A DNA stretch of 64,000 bases from Scatosoma sp045127595 (GCA_045127595.1 JBGVQS010000006.1:7963-71962), one strand, 5' to 3'. Shown: positions 1 through 8,704, counted from the stretch's first letter. Notes: a model not told the origin generated them from the letters alone. Program-made: numbers and translations.

Positions 1-544
1 AAGGAAACAATTTGCGTACGGACTTTATCGGATAAAGAAACGAGAAAAGGAGCACTGCGCAAAACAGACAGAAAAATCCCTGCATACAATTCCCGATAAC
101 GGCTGTGGCGGCGTTGCCAAATCCGCCAAGCAATCCATCGTAGAAGAAATACCCGACCACCATAACCGTTTCTCCTAAAAAGGCGGAAAATAAGCGAGGA
201 AGAAAGTCCAGCTTTTCTTCGCAAATGCATTTTTTCCAAAGTAGGAAAACCGAGTAAGCAGCGACTGCGTCCACGCCTTTGATCAAAAAAGTAGCAGGCG
301 CGTAAACGGCGTAACCGCTAAGAAGATCGGCAAGCGCGCTGCCTATTGCCGCCGAAGCAAAGCCGTAAAAAGGACCTATCAACCATGCGGCAAGCAGGAC
401 GAAAACGTCTCCGACGTTAAAATATCCCATGGGTAACGGAATCCTAATCAAAATTGTTCCTACGCAACAAAGTGAGGCAAAAACGGCGCAAAAAACGAGT
501 TGTTTTGATGTGGAGACCGTGGGTAAATCAGATTTTTTTCTCAT
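1..544 (-). CDS. ECF transporter S component (partial, cut by left edge)
   Basis: About 181 codons are present and no stop is reached at the window edge. The protein is hydrophobic with five or six membrane segments. The stretch with MGYFNVGDVFVLLAAW followed by a loop with FYGFASAAIGSALADL matches the substrate-binding S subunits of energy-coupling-factor importers (riboflavin/pantothenate-like group). These subunits bind a vitamin and dock on a shared EcfAAT module, which is not in view. The start ATG lies downstream of a good promoter (574-602). The substrate cannot be told from the sequence; no riboswitch was seen in the short leader. Confidence 0.75.
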   Translation of the reverse strand, partial: MRKKSDLPTVSTSKQLVFCAVFASLCCVGTILIRIPLPMGYFNVGDVFVLLAAWLIGPFYGFASAAIGSALADLLSGYAVYAPATFLIKGVDAVAAYSVFLLWKKCICEEKLDFLPRLFSAFLGETVMVVGYFFYDGLLGGFGNAATAVIGNCMQGFFCLFCAVLLFSFLYPIKSVRKLFP

Positions 545-573
545 TGTAGTGTACTCCGTTTTTATTACGTATA

Positions 574-602
574 AGTATACGCTCGTTTAAAACGGAAGTC
601 AA
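574..602 (-). promoter_or_regulatory. Sigma-A promoter of the ECF S-component gene
   Basis: On the minus strand TTGACT (597-602) is followed by a 17-bp spacer and TATACT (574-579), placed about 30 bp before the ATG at 544. Confidence 0.7.
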
Positions 603-631
603 GCGCATGAAAGTACATTTTTATAAAATTC

Positions 632-1678
632 TTATGCGCGTTCAGGCTTGATACACTCTCCCGTGGCGGCGCTTTGGAAGATGACGAAAAAGCCTTCTTC
701 GGAAATGGCGGAACAGGGTACGAACGAACAAACGCCGCGGATTTCTTCGGGGGGATTGTTCTTATCCTTTGCCGCAAGCGCATAACATATATAGCGCGCT
801 TTTCCCTCTTCATAAATTACGCCTACAAGATATTGCGGCGCGGTTTCTTCCCCTTTAATGCGAACCCATTCACTACACGAAAACGCCCCCCGTAGGGTGG
901 TGTCTTGGGGATAGGTAATGAATAAATCGTCTATTTCGCTCTTTACGGATAAGTAGTACCCGTCGGGATCTTTTTCAAACGGGTGGAATACGCAATCAGC
1001 ATTTCCATTCTCCGTTTCGTTACCCCTTTTAGCCGTTTGTTCGCTTTGATCTGCGTTTTTAAAACGTGCATTTTCGCAAGCTTTGCAAGACTGCTCTTGT
1101 TCATTGTTTTGCTCCTTTTCATAATAATTTTCATTTGCTACGCTTTCGTCGTCATAGATAGATTTTATCGGGAAAGGATCGGGGAATTTTTCCGGTTTTT
1201 CATCACTCAACGCGGACATGGGTGGTTCCTTTTTATCATGTTGCTCCGTTTCCATACTCTCCGCAATCTCGGTTTTGACCGCTTTTCGATCGTTTTGTGG
1301 GAAGACGGGCGGCAAGGTTGCGCTTAATATCGCTTTCCAGTCGTATGCGCCCTTTCCGTTGATACCGTAAGCGATAGGCACGACGTCCGATTTCACGTAA
1401 CAAAGGATGCCGCAAAAGCCGTCGGAAATATCTATATCCGAAAGTAGGTTAAAATAGCTTTTTCCGCGTAGGGAGAGCATTTCCGTTTTCCCTTTCCCGT
1501 CGGAGAGCAGGCAATAATACTCTCCAAGCGCGAGCGGCGCAAAATTGACGACGGAAACTTCCACCGCTAAATTTTTTCCGTATTGCTCGATTTTGATAAG
1601 CCCCGACAAAGTTTTTCCGTCTCCTGAAAAGCCTTGCTTTATCTGTCGCAAAATACACATTTTTTTGACGTAATTCAT
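632..1678 (-). CDS. Conserved hypothetical protein
   Basis: A 348-residue protein of unknown function. The ATG at 1678 is preferred over an upstream TTG at 1693 because AAGGTGG lies just before it. The N-terminal ~120 residues (MNYVKKMCILRQIKQGF, then VVNFAPLALGEYYCLL) look like a compact beta-rich domain. A middle stretch rich in Glu, Lys, Asn and Gln (about residues 135-225) is probably disordered. The C-terminal part (about 230-345) is again beta-rich with DDLFITYPQDTTLRGAF. There is no signal peptide or membrane segment. No family could be named with confidence. Confidence 0.6.
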   Translation of the reverse strand: MNYVKKMCILRQIKQGFSGDGKTLSGLIKIEQYGKNLAVEVSVVNFAPLALGEYYCLLSDGKGKTEMLSLRGKSYFNLLSDIDISDGFCGILCYVKSDVVPIAYGINGKGAYDWKAILSATLPPVFPQNDRKAVKTEIAESMETEQHDKKEPPMSALSDEKPEKFPDPFPIKSIYDDESVANENYYEKEQNNEQEQSCKACENARFKNADQSEQTAKRGNETENGNADCVFHPFEKDPDGYYLSVKSEIDDLFITYPQDTTLRGAFSCSEWVRIKGEETAPQYLVGVIYEEGKARYICYALAAKDKNNPPEEIRGVCSFVPCSAISEEGFFVIFQSAATGECIKPERA

Positions 1679-1815
1679 AGACCACCTTAACAAAATTTAT
1701 TTTCTTACAAAAGCTTACTGCCTTTTTTGGGTAAAAAAATCGTTTTTTTTGTAAAAAAACACCTTTTTTCGTAGAAAAAAACAGGAAAAAATCCGCATAA
1801 AATGCTTGGAAAATA

Positions 1816-1844
1816 TTGACCTTATAACGAATTTATCGTATAAT
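1816..1844 (+). promoter_or_regulatory. Sigma-A promoter, leaderless configuration
   Basis: TTGACC (1816-1821), a 17-bp spacer and TATAAT (1839-1844). The expected transcription start (about 1850-1852) lies within a few bases of the ATG at 1854, leaving no room for a ribosome binding site. Confidence 0.75.
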
Positions 1845-1853
1845 AGTTATGTT

Positions 1854-2384
1854 ATGACTATCACAAAAAAACAAGTGCGAATATGGACGCTGCGTATTGT
1901 GTTGACTGCCCTTTGTTTGTTGATGATCGGGTTTATTATCTCGAATTCTTTGCAAACGAGCGTGGAATCCACGAAACAAAGCACGACCGTTACGGACAAG
2001 GTACAGGACGTAGCGGGTGTTGTTGCGCCCGATTCGTTTGTAGCGACGGCAACGGGCGCGGCGTACGATAAACTGCAATCGATTATTCGCAGTATTGCGC
2101 ACTTTTTACAGTTCGGGGTTTTGGGTGTGCTTGTCGTGTGGTGTTATTTTTCTTGGACAATGCAAAAAAAGTTTTTGTTTATCCCCTTTATTTTCATGCT
2201 GGTATTCCCGTTTTTTGACGAGTTTTTGCAAAACTATTCTTCGGGGAGAGCGGCGGAATGGAAGGATATTTTCTTGGATTTAAGCGGTGGAGCGTCGGGC
2301 GCGGTGTTCGCGCTTGTAAGCGTAGGATTCGTGCTTTGGTTGCGGTTTAGAAAAAGACAAAAACGGTTGGCGAAAACGGAATAA
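1854..2384 (+). CDS. VanZ family membrane protein
   Basis: A 176-residue integral membrane protein with a short cytoplasmic head, a first membrane segment (residues ~10-30), an extracellular Ser/Thr/Val-rich loop, and three more segments. The pattern IRSIAHFLQFGVLGVL, then FDEFLQNYSSGRAAEWKDIFLDLSGGASGA, is typical of the VanZ fold (teicoplanin-resistance-associated family, exact biochemical role unsettled). Longer upstream starts overlap the promoter, so ATG 1854 is chosen; the transcript would be essentially leaderless. It is followed 20 bp later by the DUF368 gene, which has a normal AAGGAG site, so the two are probably co-transcribed. Confidence 0.85.
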   Translation: MTITKKQVRIWTLRIVLTALCLLMIGFIISNSLQTSVESTKQSTTVTDKVQDVAGVVAPDSFVATATGAAYDKLQSIIRSIAHFLQFGVLGVLVVWCYFSWTMQKKFLFIPFIFMLVFPFFDEFLQNYSSGRAAEWKDIFLDLSGGASGAVFALVSVGFVLWLRFRKRQKRLAKTE

Positions 2385-2404
2385 AGCATAAATAAGGAGA
2401 AATT

Positions 2405-3364
2405 ATGGCGCAGGAAAGTTTGGAAATAGCTTTGATAAAATACAATAAAAAAAGCTGGTGCAAGAGCGCGGTGCTTGGATTTTTTATCGGGCTTGCGGTA
2501 ATCGTTCCGGGAATCAGCGGTTCGACGGTAGCGATCATTTTTAAATTGTACGATCAATTTTTGTACGCGATCGGGAATTTGTTTAAAAAGTTTAAACAAT
2601 GCTTTATTTTCCTACTGCCGATCGGGATCGGTATTATCGTCGGGTTTGGTTTGGGCTTTATTGCCGTGCAAAAGCTGCTCGAATTTATGCTGTTTGCGGT
2701 TGTTTGCCTATTTGCGGGCTTGATGAGTGGCGCGTTCCCTGCGGTAAAAGACGAAATCAAAGGCGCGCAGCGTACCAAAAAGCGTATCGCGTTGTTTGCG
2801 CTTGGCGTAATGATTCCCGTAGTGCTTGGCGCGGTTTCTGCCCTTTTGTCGGGGGACGGGGGTGCAAACGTCTTTGAAAACGTTGCTTGGTGGCACGTGG
2901 TATTGGCGCTCGTTTTAGGGTATCTTGTCGGGGTTACGCAAATTGTGCCTGGGCTTAGCGCAAGCGCGTTGCTTATGGCGTTCGGTTGGTTTAATAGCTT
3001 GGTTTCAAGCGTCAGCCTTACCTACTGGAAAGCAAATCCCGCCGTGATTTTTGTTTACGGCGCTTTGGCGGTTGGGTTCTTGCTTGGGTTGTTCACTTTC
3101 TCGAAATTCTTGACAGGCGTGTTTGCGAAAGCTCGTCATACCGCGTATTCTATGATCGTTGGCTTGTCGCTCGGTTCGATTATTTCCATGTTCTGCAACG
3201 GAGATATTGTTGCTGTGTACAAGAGCTGGGGGGTAAACGGCGCGGACGTTCCCGAAATCATTTTGGGTGTAGTGTTATTTGCGCTTGGCGTGGTCGTATC
3301 CTATTTACTCGTTCGCTATCAACGCAAAAAGGACGCGGAAGCGGCAAAGGAAGAAAATAAATAA
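2405..3364 (+). CDS. popT: DUF368 polyprenyl-phosphate transporter (PopT-like)
   Basis: A 319-residue polytopic membrane protein with about eight to ten segments. The opening GFFIGLAVIVPGISGSTVAIIF and the second-half VGVTQIVPGLSASALLMAF form the paired pseudo-repeat of DUF368 proteins. Members of this family (PopT) are established as recyclers of undecaprenyl phosphate across the membrane, supplying carrier lipid for wall synthesis. It follows the vanZ-like gene and is separated from comF by a hairpin terminator. uppS, which makes the carrier, is 8 kb downstream. Confidence 0.85.
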   Translation: MAQESLEIALIKYNKKSWCKSAVLGFFIGLAVIVPGISGSTVAIIFKLYDQFLYAIGNLFKKFKQCFIFLLPIGIGIIVGFGLGFIAVQKLLEFMLFAVVCLFAGLMSGAFPAVKDEIKGAQRTKKRIALFALGVMIPVVLGAVSALLSGDGGANVFENVAWWHVVLALVLGYLVGVTQIVPGLSASALLMAFGWFNSLVSSVSLTYWKANPAVIFVYGALAVGFLLGLFTFSKFLTGVFAKARHTAYSMIVGLSLGSIISMFCNGDIVAVYKSWGVNGADVPEIILGVVLFALGVVVSYLLVRYQRKKDAEAAKEENK

Positions 3365-3370
3365 AAACAA

Positions 3371-3416
3371 GGGGGCAGGTACGCGTTGAACGGTACTGGT
3401 CCCCCCTTTTTTACTA
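3371..3416 (+). terminator. Rho-independent terminator containing the dispersed GGCAGGTACG motif
   Basis: GGGGGCAGGTAC and its imperfect complement GTACTGGTCCCCCC flank a short loop and are followed by TTTTTT. The left arm is one copy of a short motif repeated elsewhere in the window. Confidence 0.7.
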
Positions 3417-3426
3417 AGGCAAAGTT

Positions 3427-4209
3427 ATGAATGTTTTAAAGAAGCTTGCCGTGAAGTTGCGGCAAAAAGCGGCTCTGCGCGGCTATACCTGCGATCGGTG
3501 CGGAAAAGAGGTTTTTGATTATCCGTCGAAGCGGCTTTGTGAGGATTGCGAAACACTGCTTTGGAAGAATACGGAAGCCGTTTGTCCAAAGTGCGGCAGA
3601 GGGGTGCTTTCGCAAGGGGTTTGTCTTACCTGCAAAAGCCGCATGCCAAAATTCACGCAAGGCATTTCCGCGTTTGTCTATTACGGGGAAACGGCGGCGC
3701 TTGTCAATCGCTTTAAAAACGGAGAACGGATTTTGGGTTTCTATTTCGCGGAAAAGATGTCGAATGCGCTGTATACAAGCTTGCAAGCGCGTAACGCAAA
3801 CAGCGAAAAGAAGGAAAACAATGTAAACGAGCCGTTGTTGATATTGTCCGTGCCCACAACGAAAGCGCGCTTGCGCGAACGCGGCTTTAATCAAGCGGAA
3901 GATCTTGCGATAACCGTGTGCAAAATGTTAGAAAAAAAGGGGCTTTCCGCTATATACGACGAGGACGTTCTCATCAAACAACGGGAAACTTCCATGCAGA
4001 AGCATATGCACCGCGAAGAGCGCGCGAAAAACGTAGACGGGGCATACCGGGTGCAAAAAAGAAGTGTTTGCAAGAATCAACGTATCGTGCTTATCGACGA
4101 TATTATGACGACGGGCGCAACCGGTAGCGAATGTGCGGAACGGTTATTTGCGGCAGGTGCAAAGGAAGTGTATTTTTTAACTGCTGCGTCCTTGCAGGAA
4201 AGCAAATAA
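3427..4209 (+). CDS. comF: ComF family phosphoribosyltransferase-like protein
   Basis: A 260-residue protein. The N-terminal zinc-finger region has CDRC (about residue 22), CEDC, CPKC and CLTC. The C-terminal type I phosphoribosyltransferase domain has the PRPP-binding stretch VLIDDIMTTGATGSE (about residues 222-236) and the upstream RLRERGFNQAEDLA motif. ComFC homologues take part in DNA uptake during transformation and possibly in DNA replication/repair. No other competence gene is next to it. It converges with the NlpC/P60 gene with only 11 bp between the stop codons. Confidence 0.9.
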   Translation: MNVLKKLAVKLRQKAALRGYTCDRCGKEVFDYPSKRLCEDCETLLWKNTEAVCPKCGRGVLSQGVCLTCKSRMPKFTQGISAFVYYGETAALVNRFKNGERILGFYFAEKMSNALYTSLQARNANSEKKENNVNEPLLILSVPTTKARLRERGFNQAEDLAITVCKMLEKKGLSAIYDEDVLIKQRETSMQKHMHREERAKNVDGAYRVQKRSVCKNQRIVLIDDIMTTGATGSECAERLFAAGAKEVYFLTAASLQESK

Positions 4210-4220
4210 ATCGAATGATT

Positions 4221-5063
4221 TTACGTAAACCGTCTTGCTTCGATATAATATCCCCACCGCGTAGAGCTCATTTTTTCAATGCGCGCATAATCGGACGCGG
4301 TGTGTAAAATGTAATTATCTCCAAGATAGATGGCAACATGGCCGACGCGTTCTACGCCCGTTTTGTGTTGGCGTTCGGCGTTGGTAAAATAGATACAGTC
4401 CCCTCGTTTTAATTCCGATTTCGGAACAAAAGTTCCTTGTTTGACTTGGGTACGGGTAGTAACTTGCAATAAAGTATTCGCGCCCTTATAAAAGACGTAT
4501 TGCACCAAGGACGAGCAGTCGAATTTTTGCGCGGTGAAAGAAGAAAGTAAATTCCCCTTTCCGTCGTGCAAGCGCACCGCACCATACACGTAGGGAACGC
4601 CGATCAGCTTATATCCCTCGTTTAAGACGGTTTCCACCGTCCTATCGTCGCTTTGTTTTAAAGAAAAAACGCTCGCGTATTCGGCGTATATGTAGGCGAC
4701 TTTATTTTTATAATAGGTTTTGTACCAGTTGCCGATTTTTTCAATCAACACGTACATGGTACCCTTTTCCGCTTGTCCAAGCGTGGAGAAATTTGTTCCC
4801 GCGCCCGAGCGGATATTCACGTTTTCGCCTATGCAGCGGAAATAGCTTGCATATTTTATAATCGGTTGCGACGGCGTTTCAGGCTCGGTAGAGCTTTCGC
4901 TGCTACTGCCCGTCTCGTCGTCGGGGGAGTCGATTTCCTCGGAAACCGAGCTTTCGGCGGAAAAATTTTGTTTGGAATCGGCGTTGCAGCCGTGTAGTGC
5001 GGCGATCGACGAAAACATCGTGATCGCAAAAATAAAAGAAAGAAAACGGGTTCTTTTTTTCAT
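4221..5063 (-). CDS. Secreted SH3-NlpC/P60 peptidoglycan peptidase
   Basis: A 280-residue exported protein. The N-terminal signal ends near LHGC, a weak lipobox, so it may be a lipoprotein. A Ser/Glu/Pro-rich linker follows (about 30-68). A bacterial SH3 domain (VNIRSGAGTNFSTLGQ) is then followed by an NlpC/P60 (C40) domain with catalytic Cys in KFDCSSLVQYVF and His in GHVAIYLGDNYILH. Such enzymes cut D-Glu-diaminopimelate bonds in wall peptides. The start has an AGGAGG site. It is transcribed alone from its own promoter. Confidence 0.9.
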   Translation of the reverse strand: MKKRTRFLSFIFAITMFSSIAALHGCNADSKQNFSAESSVSEEIDSPDDETGSSSESSTEPETPSQPIIKYASYFRCIGENVNIRSGAGTNFSTLGQAEKGTMYVLIEKIGNWYKTYYKNKVAYIYAEYASVFSLKQSDDRTVETVLNEGYKLIGVPYVYGAVRLHDGKGNLLSSFTAQKFDCSSLVQYVFYKGANTLLQVTTRTQVKQGTFVPKSELKRGDCIYFTNAERQHKTGVERVGHVAIYLGDNYILHTASDYARIEKMSSTRWGYYIEARRFT

Positions 5064-5125
5064 AAATCCTCCTTTGGATTTCTTGGGTTTGATATGTTCC
5101 TTAAAAAAGGGAAACTCTTACGCAA

Positions 5126-5154
5126 AGTGTACCAAACCTACCGCGCAAGGTCAA
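5126..5154 (-). promoter_or_regulatory. Sigma-A promoter of the NlpC/P60 gene
   Basis: Minus strand TTGACC (5149-5154), 17-bp spacer, TACACT (5126-5131). Confidence 0.6.
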
Positions 5155-5285
5155 TAGGAGAAGAAAGGAAGGCGCGCCAAGATTCGCCAGAGCAGGAAAA
5201 AAGAAGAAAAAACCTATAAAGAAAGGCTTGTTTTTGCCTGTTTATTTCTAATAAAGAAGAAAATTTCCAACGGCAAAGGAGAAAA

Positions 5286-5498
5286 ATGATGTCCGAACTT
5301 GATTTATTGAAATTGTTTCAGCTTTACGGGGAAGAAACGGAGCTTGGGGATTTTTCCCCCGAAGAGCTTCGGGATATGCTCGACGCGCTTGAAGCCAACG
5401 GCGAAGAAATCCCCTTAACGAAAGAAGCCTTTAAAGAGAAATATTTCGCGTACTATGATGATGTGAAGGATAAGTCTTTGAAAAAACAAGACTGGTGA
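5286..5498 (+). CDS. Small acidic hypothetical protein
   Basis: A 70-residue, predicted helical, strongly acidic protein (LYGEETELGDFSPEELRDMLDALE). An AAAGGAG site stands ahead of two adjacent ATG codons (5286 and 5289). It has no signal peptide or membrane segment and no family that I recognise. The gene is followed immediately by the repeat-rich gap 5498-5830. Confidence 0.6.
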   Translation: MMSELDLLKLFQLYGEETELGDFSPEELRDMLDALEANGEEIPLTKEAFKEKYFAYYDDVKDKSLKKQDW

Positions 5499-5620
5499 AA
5501 AACAAAGAATCTGCGGCGAAATACAGCGTTGTATCTCCGTGCCCCTTGGTTACGTACAGACGTACGCGCCCTGCGGGGTACTCGATACGCCTTGTTTTTC
5601 TTGCAGCTTGCTTTGTTTTT
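5498..5620. repeat. Composite intergenic repeat, region 1 unit 1
   Basis: A ~123-bp unit bounded by inverted ends AAAAACAAAG and CTTTGTTTTT. Inside is the core TCCGTGCCCCTTGGTTACGT, also found near 16408, and a hairpin CGTAC-AGAC-GTACG. The start AACAAAGAATCTGCGGCG (5501-5518) and the end CTTGCAGCTTGCTTTGTTTT (5600-5619) recur in the next unit. Confidence 0.7.
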
Positions 5621-5743
5621 AAACAAAGAATCTGCGGCGCATTTCTTCGTCAAGCTTGCGTTTTGCCTTGCTCATGTACAGGCGTACACTCCCATCGGCA
5701 AATACGCGCTTTCCTTGAACTGCTTGCAGCTTGCTTTGTTTTT
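5618..5743. repeat. Composite intergenic repeat, region 1 unit 2
   Basis: It has the same ends as unit 1 (AACAAAGAATCTGCGGCG at 5622-5639; CTTGCAGCTTGCTTTGTTTTT at 5723-5743) but a different core. That core (CTTGCGTTTTGCCTTGCTC, then CACTCCCATCGGCAAA) is nearly identical to a core at 16188-16260. It contains a hairpin TGTAC-AGGC-GTACA. Confidence 0.75.
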
Positions 5744-5803
5744 CGTCGCTTGGGAACAACCGAGCGGATAACAATCGCAAACGAAAGATAGATAAGACAT
5801 GAT

Positions 5804-5818
5804 CCAACGGAACGTTGG
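5804..5818. repeat. Hairpin repeat CCAACG-GAA-CGTTGG, copy 1
   Basis: A perfect 6-bp stem with GAA loop, preceded by ACATGAT. The right half (CGGAACGTTGGC) is duplicated directly after. Two more copies occur at 16336 and 16470. Confidence 0.75.
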
Positions 5819-5867
5819 CGGAACGTTGGCTATATAAATAGATAATACAATCGCAAAGATTTTTTTT

Positions 5868-5904
5868 AAAAACTATTGACAAACCTGTCGATAGTTTTTA
5901 TAAT
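5868..5904 (+). promoter_or_regulatory. Promoter with overlapping inverted-repeat operator
   Basis: TTGACA (5876-5881), 17-bp spacer, TATAAT (5899-5904). A 14-bp inverted repeat, AAAAACTATTGACA (5868-5881) with TGTCGATAGTTTTT (5886-5899), has one mismatch and a 4-bp centre. It covers the -35 box and spacer, the usual place of a repressor site. Confidence 0.7.
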
Positions 5905-5928
5905 AATACAAAAAAAGGAGGGCGGCGT

Positions 5929-6732
5929 ATGAAGGACGAATTAAATCCGTTAGAAACAAACAACGAAACGATTTCAGAACTATACGATTATGAAGAAGCG
6001 TCAGCCGCTCCTATCTTTAACCAACCCACCGATCTACATAATGCCCCCGAACACGGAGCGGACAAACCCCGAACGCCCAAAAAGAAAAACCCGATCAACC
6101 TAATGACCTCTTTCGTTGCGACGGTAACGGTGGCAGGAACAGTCGCGGTAACCACGCTAACGGGGAGCGATTTAAAAGCGAAAATCACAAATTTGGCGGC
6201 AACGGATACGGCGGTTGTGTATCGCGTCGAGTTAGAGGAACTACCCGAAGGCGAAAGCGTAACCATCGTCATTTTCAACGACTTTATCCGCTATGAGCAG
6301 CCGCTTGAAAATACCGTCGGGGAAGGTATATTCGACGGATTAAAGCCGGGCGTAAAATATACGCTTGCGGTCAAAGACGGCGGAGAAACGATTGCGCAAA
6401 AATCCGTGTACACCCGATTTTCCGAGGCGAAGCTGGACGGGCTTACCTATGAATGTAAATGCGCCGTAGACGGATATTTTTATTTCGATTTGGATTACGT
6501 GGATAAGCGCGGCGAGTGGCAGGATTTTTCCGCAACGCTCACGGATGAGTATGGAAATACGGCGTATTGCGAATTCACCGATAATCCCGACGAAAGACAG
6601 CAAATGGACGTGGCGGGCGCAAATCTTCGCGGGGAAACGGCTACGCTATTCGTTTACTGTTACTCCACGGAAGTTATGTTCGAAGGCAAACCTTTGCAAA
6701 TAAAACTTGTTGAAGAACAAGTAGAAATATAA
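5929..6732 (+). CDS. Membrane-anchored hypothetical protein with Fn3-like domains
   Basis: A 267-residue protein. An acidic cytoplasmic N-terminus is followed by KKK and one membrane segment (about residues 58-80, MTSFVATVTVAGTVAVTTL). An extracellular part follows, with two beta-sandwich-like stretches; FDGLKPGVKYTLAVKDGG resembles the strand pattern of fibronectin type III modules. No enzyme motif was seen. The start has GGAGG eight bases upstream. It is first in a run with the MscS channel (22-bp gap) and the next secreted protein, under the promoter with inverted repeat at 5868-5904. The function is unknown. Confidence 0.6.
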   Translation: MKDELNPLETNNETISELYDYEEASAAPIFNQPTDLHNAPEHGADKPRTPKKKNPINLMTSFVATVTVAGTVAVTTLTGSDLKAKITNLAATDTAVVYRVELEELPEGESVTIVIFNDFIRYEQPLENTVGEGIFDGLKPGVKYTLAVKDGGETIAQKSVYTRFSEAKLDGLTYECKCAVDGYFYFDLDYVDKRGEWQDFSATLTDEYGNTAYCEFTDNPDERQQMDVAGANLRGETATLFVYCYSTEVMFEGKPLQIKLVEEQVEI

Positions 6733-6754
6733 TAAAATATAAGGAAAAAAGAAT

Positions 6755-7792
6755 ATGAGCGACGAAAAGAAATACGGAACAAAGAAAACAAGCAAAGCCA
6801 AAGTGGTTGTTTACGTTGTATTGCTGTTGGCGACGATCGCGTCTTTCGTTTTTAACGATAAGCTGTTTGGCGAAGAATCGATCTTTTACGATACGGTGGT
6901 AAAAAACAACCGATTTGTCAACTCGCTGTATCAAAAAATCCCTGCGTTGATCCGCACGGTGCAGATTATTACGATTGCTTGGACGGTCAACGTACTATTG
7001 CGCGGAATCATCAAAATTTGTATTCCACGCAGTAATCGCGGCTTGACCATTTTCAAGCTTTTAGGCAGCTTCATCAAATACCTGGTAGCCATCTTTGCGA
7101 TTTTATTCATACTTAGCGCATGGGGCGTGAACACGGCGGCGCTCGTTGCCAGCGCAGGTATTTTAGGGCTGGTCGTAGGTCTTGGCGCGCAGAGCTTGAT
7201 TGCCGATATTCTTGCGGGCTTGTTTATCGTATTTGAGGGCGAATATCAGGTTGGGGATATTATCGTAGTAGACGGTTGGCGCGGAACGGTAGAAGAAATC
7301 GGGATTCGTTCGACGAGAATCGTGGACGCAGGCGGCAACGTAAAAATCATCAACAACAGCGGAATCACTTCCGTTATCAACCAAACGCAAGAGCTTTCCG
7401 TTGCCAAAGCAAGCATTTCCATCGAATACGGAGAATCCATTCCCCGTGTGGAAATTGTCATTCGCGACAATCTTGAAAAGATTCAAAAAGCGATTCCCGA
7501 AATCGTAGAAGGTCCTTTTTATAAGGGAGTCAACCTGCTCAATTCGTCGAGCGTAGACCTGCTTTTCTTGGCAAAATGTAAAGAAGAAGATATTTATACG
7601 GTACAGCGTGCGATGAACAGAGAGTTAAAGATTTTGTTTGATGAAAACGACATCAACATTCCTTTCCCGCAAATTGTACTCAATCAGCCGATCAAGCTGG
7701 ACACTACGTCCAAGCAAACGGTGAAGCGTGCCGCGGAACGGTTTGTAAAAGAGCAGCAGGAAATTTCCAAAGACGTAGAAGAAAAAATATAA
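6755..7792 (+). CDS. mscS: MscS family mechanosensitive ion channel
   Basis: A 345-residue channel protein with three or four membrane segments. The pore-lining helix is GILGLVVGLGAQSLIADILAGLFI (about residues 135-158), with the Gly/Ala packing of MscS TM3. It is followed by the beta domain EYQVGDIIVVDGWRGTVEEIGIRSTRI and NSGITSVINQ. It would release osmolytes on hypo-osmotic shock. The N-terminus is Lys-rich and cytoplasmic. It is downstream of the Fn3-like protein and probably co-transcribed with it. Confidence 0.92.
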   Translation: MSDEKKYGTKKTSKAKVVVYVVLLLATIASFVFNDKLFGEESIFYDTVVKNNRFVNSLYQKIPALIRTVQIITIAWTVNVLLRGIIKICIPRSNRGLTIFKLLGSFIKYLVAIFAILFILSAWGVNTAALVASAGILGLVVGLGAQSLIADILAGLFIVFEGEYQVGDIIVVDGWRGTVEEIGIRSTRIVDAGGNVKIINNSGITSVINQTQELSVAKASISIEYGESIPRVEIVIRDNLEKIQKAIPEIVEGPFYKGVNLLNSSSVDLLFLAKCKEEDIYTVQRAMNRELKILFDENDINIPFPQIVLNQPIKLDTTSKQTVKRAAERFVKEQQEISKDVEEKI

Positions 7793-7819
7793 TCCCCTTT
7801 CCCTTTTAGGAGAACGAGT

Positions 7820-8653
7820 ATGCATAAATTACGGCGAAAAATGTTATGCGGAGCGGCGGCTTTACTCGCTTGTTTCGGGCTGAGCTTTTATCCCGTATTC
7901 CGCGTAGAAACCACCAAAAGCGAAACGACCGCAACGGAAGATACGACTCCGCCCGCAGACGATACTACCCCCTCTACCGAAGACACGGCGCCGATCGATA
8001 CGTCGGTGGATTACGAGGGGTTGGCGGACGATTTTTTGGCGCAATATCCTGTGTTGACGAAAGAATATGCGGACGTTGGAGCGTCGGATTTGGAAACGCT
8101 CGAATGGCTGCAAGCGGAATACGAATATTTTGATTATAATTTACAAGTTGGTTTGGATATAAAATCGTATGCCGAAGACTACGGCGCGTTTAGCGATATG
8201 CTTTTAAACCGCGTACACAAAGCGGATTATGAAAACACGCGCAAGGCGGTTTTAGAGGATCTTTCCACGATTTTGCGCGGCTGCGACGGACAGGAAGTCC
8301 GCGCATATTTGGCGCAGGAAATTGCCTACATACAAACGGATACCTACGACGAAAACGGATTTTTTGACCAAAGCGTAAATTATTACGAAGAAAAAACGAC
8401 GTATTTGTTGTCGGCGGCGGCGGGCTTTGAAGATATGCGCGCAATCTACCGCGGTGTAAATCAAATGGAAGAAAGGTATCAAGCCTATGAAAAGGGCGAG
8501 TATTCTTCCGAGTTGCTGTCTACGCTCCGTGCCTTAGCTGACGGCAAAATTGCGCAGATGAAAGCGCTTACGCCCAAATCGGAGAATATCAGCGAAAGCG
8601 TTCAAACGCTTTTAGAAGAAGGTTTCACGGAAATGGAAGAAGCGGTTGCATAA
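7820..8653 (+). CDS. Secreted hypothetical protein, helical
   Basis: A 277-residue exported protein. It starts with a signal-like segment (MLCGAAALLACFGLSF). A low-complexity Thr/Asp/Pro linker (about residues 33-60) is followed by a long helical, acidic domain rich in Glu, Tyr and Ala. No catalytic motif or known family was recognised. An AGGAG site stands before the ATG. It is last in the run with the MscS channel and ends at a clear terminator. Confidence 0.55.
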   Translation: MHKLRRKMLCGAAALLACFGLSFYPVFRVETTKSETTATEDTTPPADDTTPSTEDTAPIDTSVDYEGLADDFLAQYPVLTKEYADVGASDLETLEWLQAEYEYFDYNLQVGLDIKSYAEDYGAFSDMLLNRVHKADYENTRKAVLEDLSTILRGCDGQEVRAYLAQEIAYIQTDTYDENGFFDQSVNYYEEKTTYLLSAAAGFEDMRAIYRGVNQMEERYQAYEKGEYSSELLSTLRALADGKIAQMKALTPKSENISESVQTLLEEGFTEMEEAVA

Positions 8654-8672
8654 AAATATTCCCCGTTTATCC

Positions 8673-8704
8673 CCCGTTCGAGAATACTCGGACGGGATTT
8701 TTCT
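8673..8704 (+). terminator. Rho-independent terminator
   Basis: CCCGTTCGAG-AATA-CTCGGACGGG with one mismatch, followed by ATTTTTC. Confidence 0.85.

Noticed and set aside
5495..5882. Possible small proteins coded by the repeats, including a minus-strand frame with FADGSV and KAKRKLDEEMR
   Set aside because: The same core at 16.2 kb carries a 2-base length change in the middle of the frame, so the frame is not kept; pairing is kept instead.
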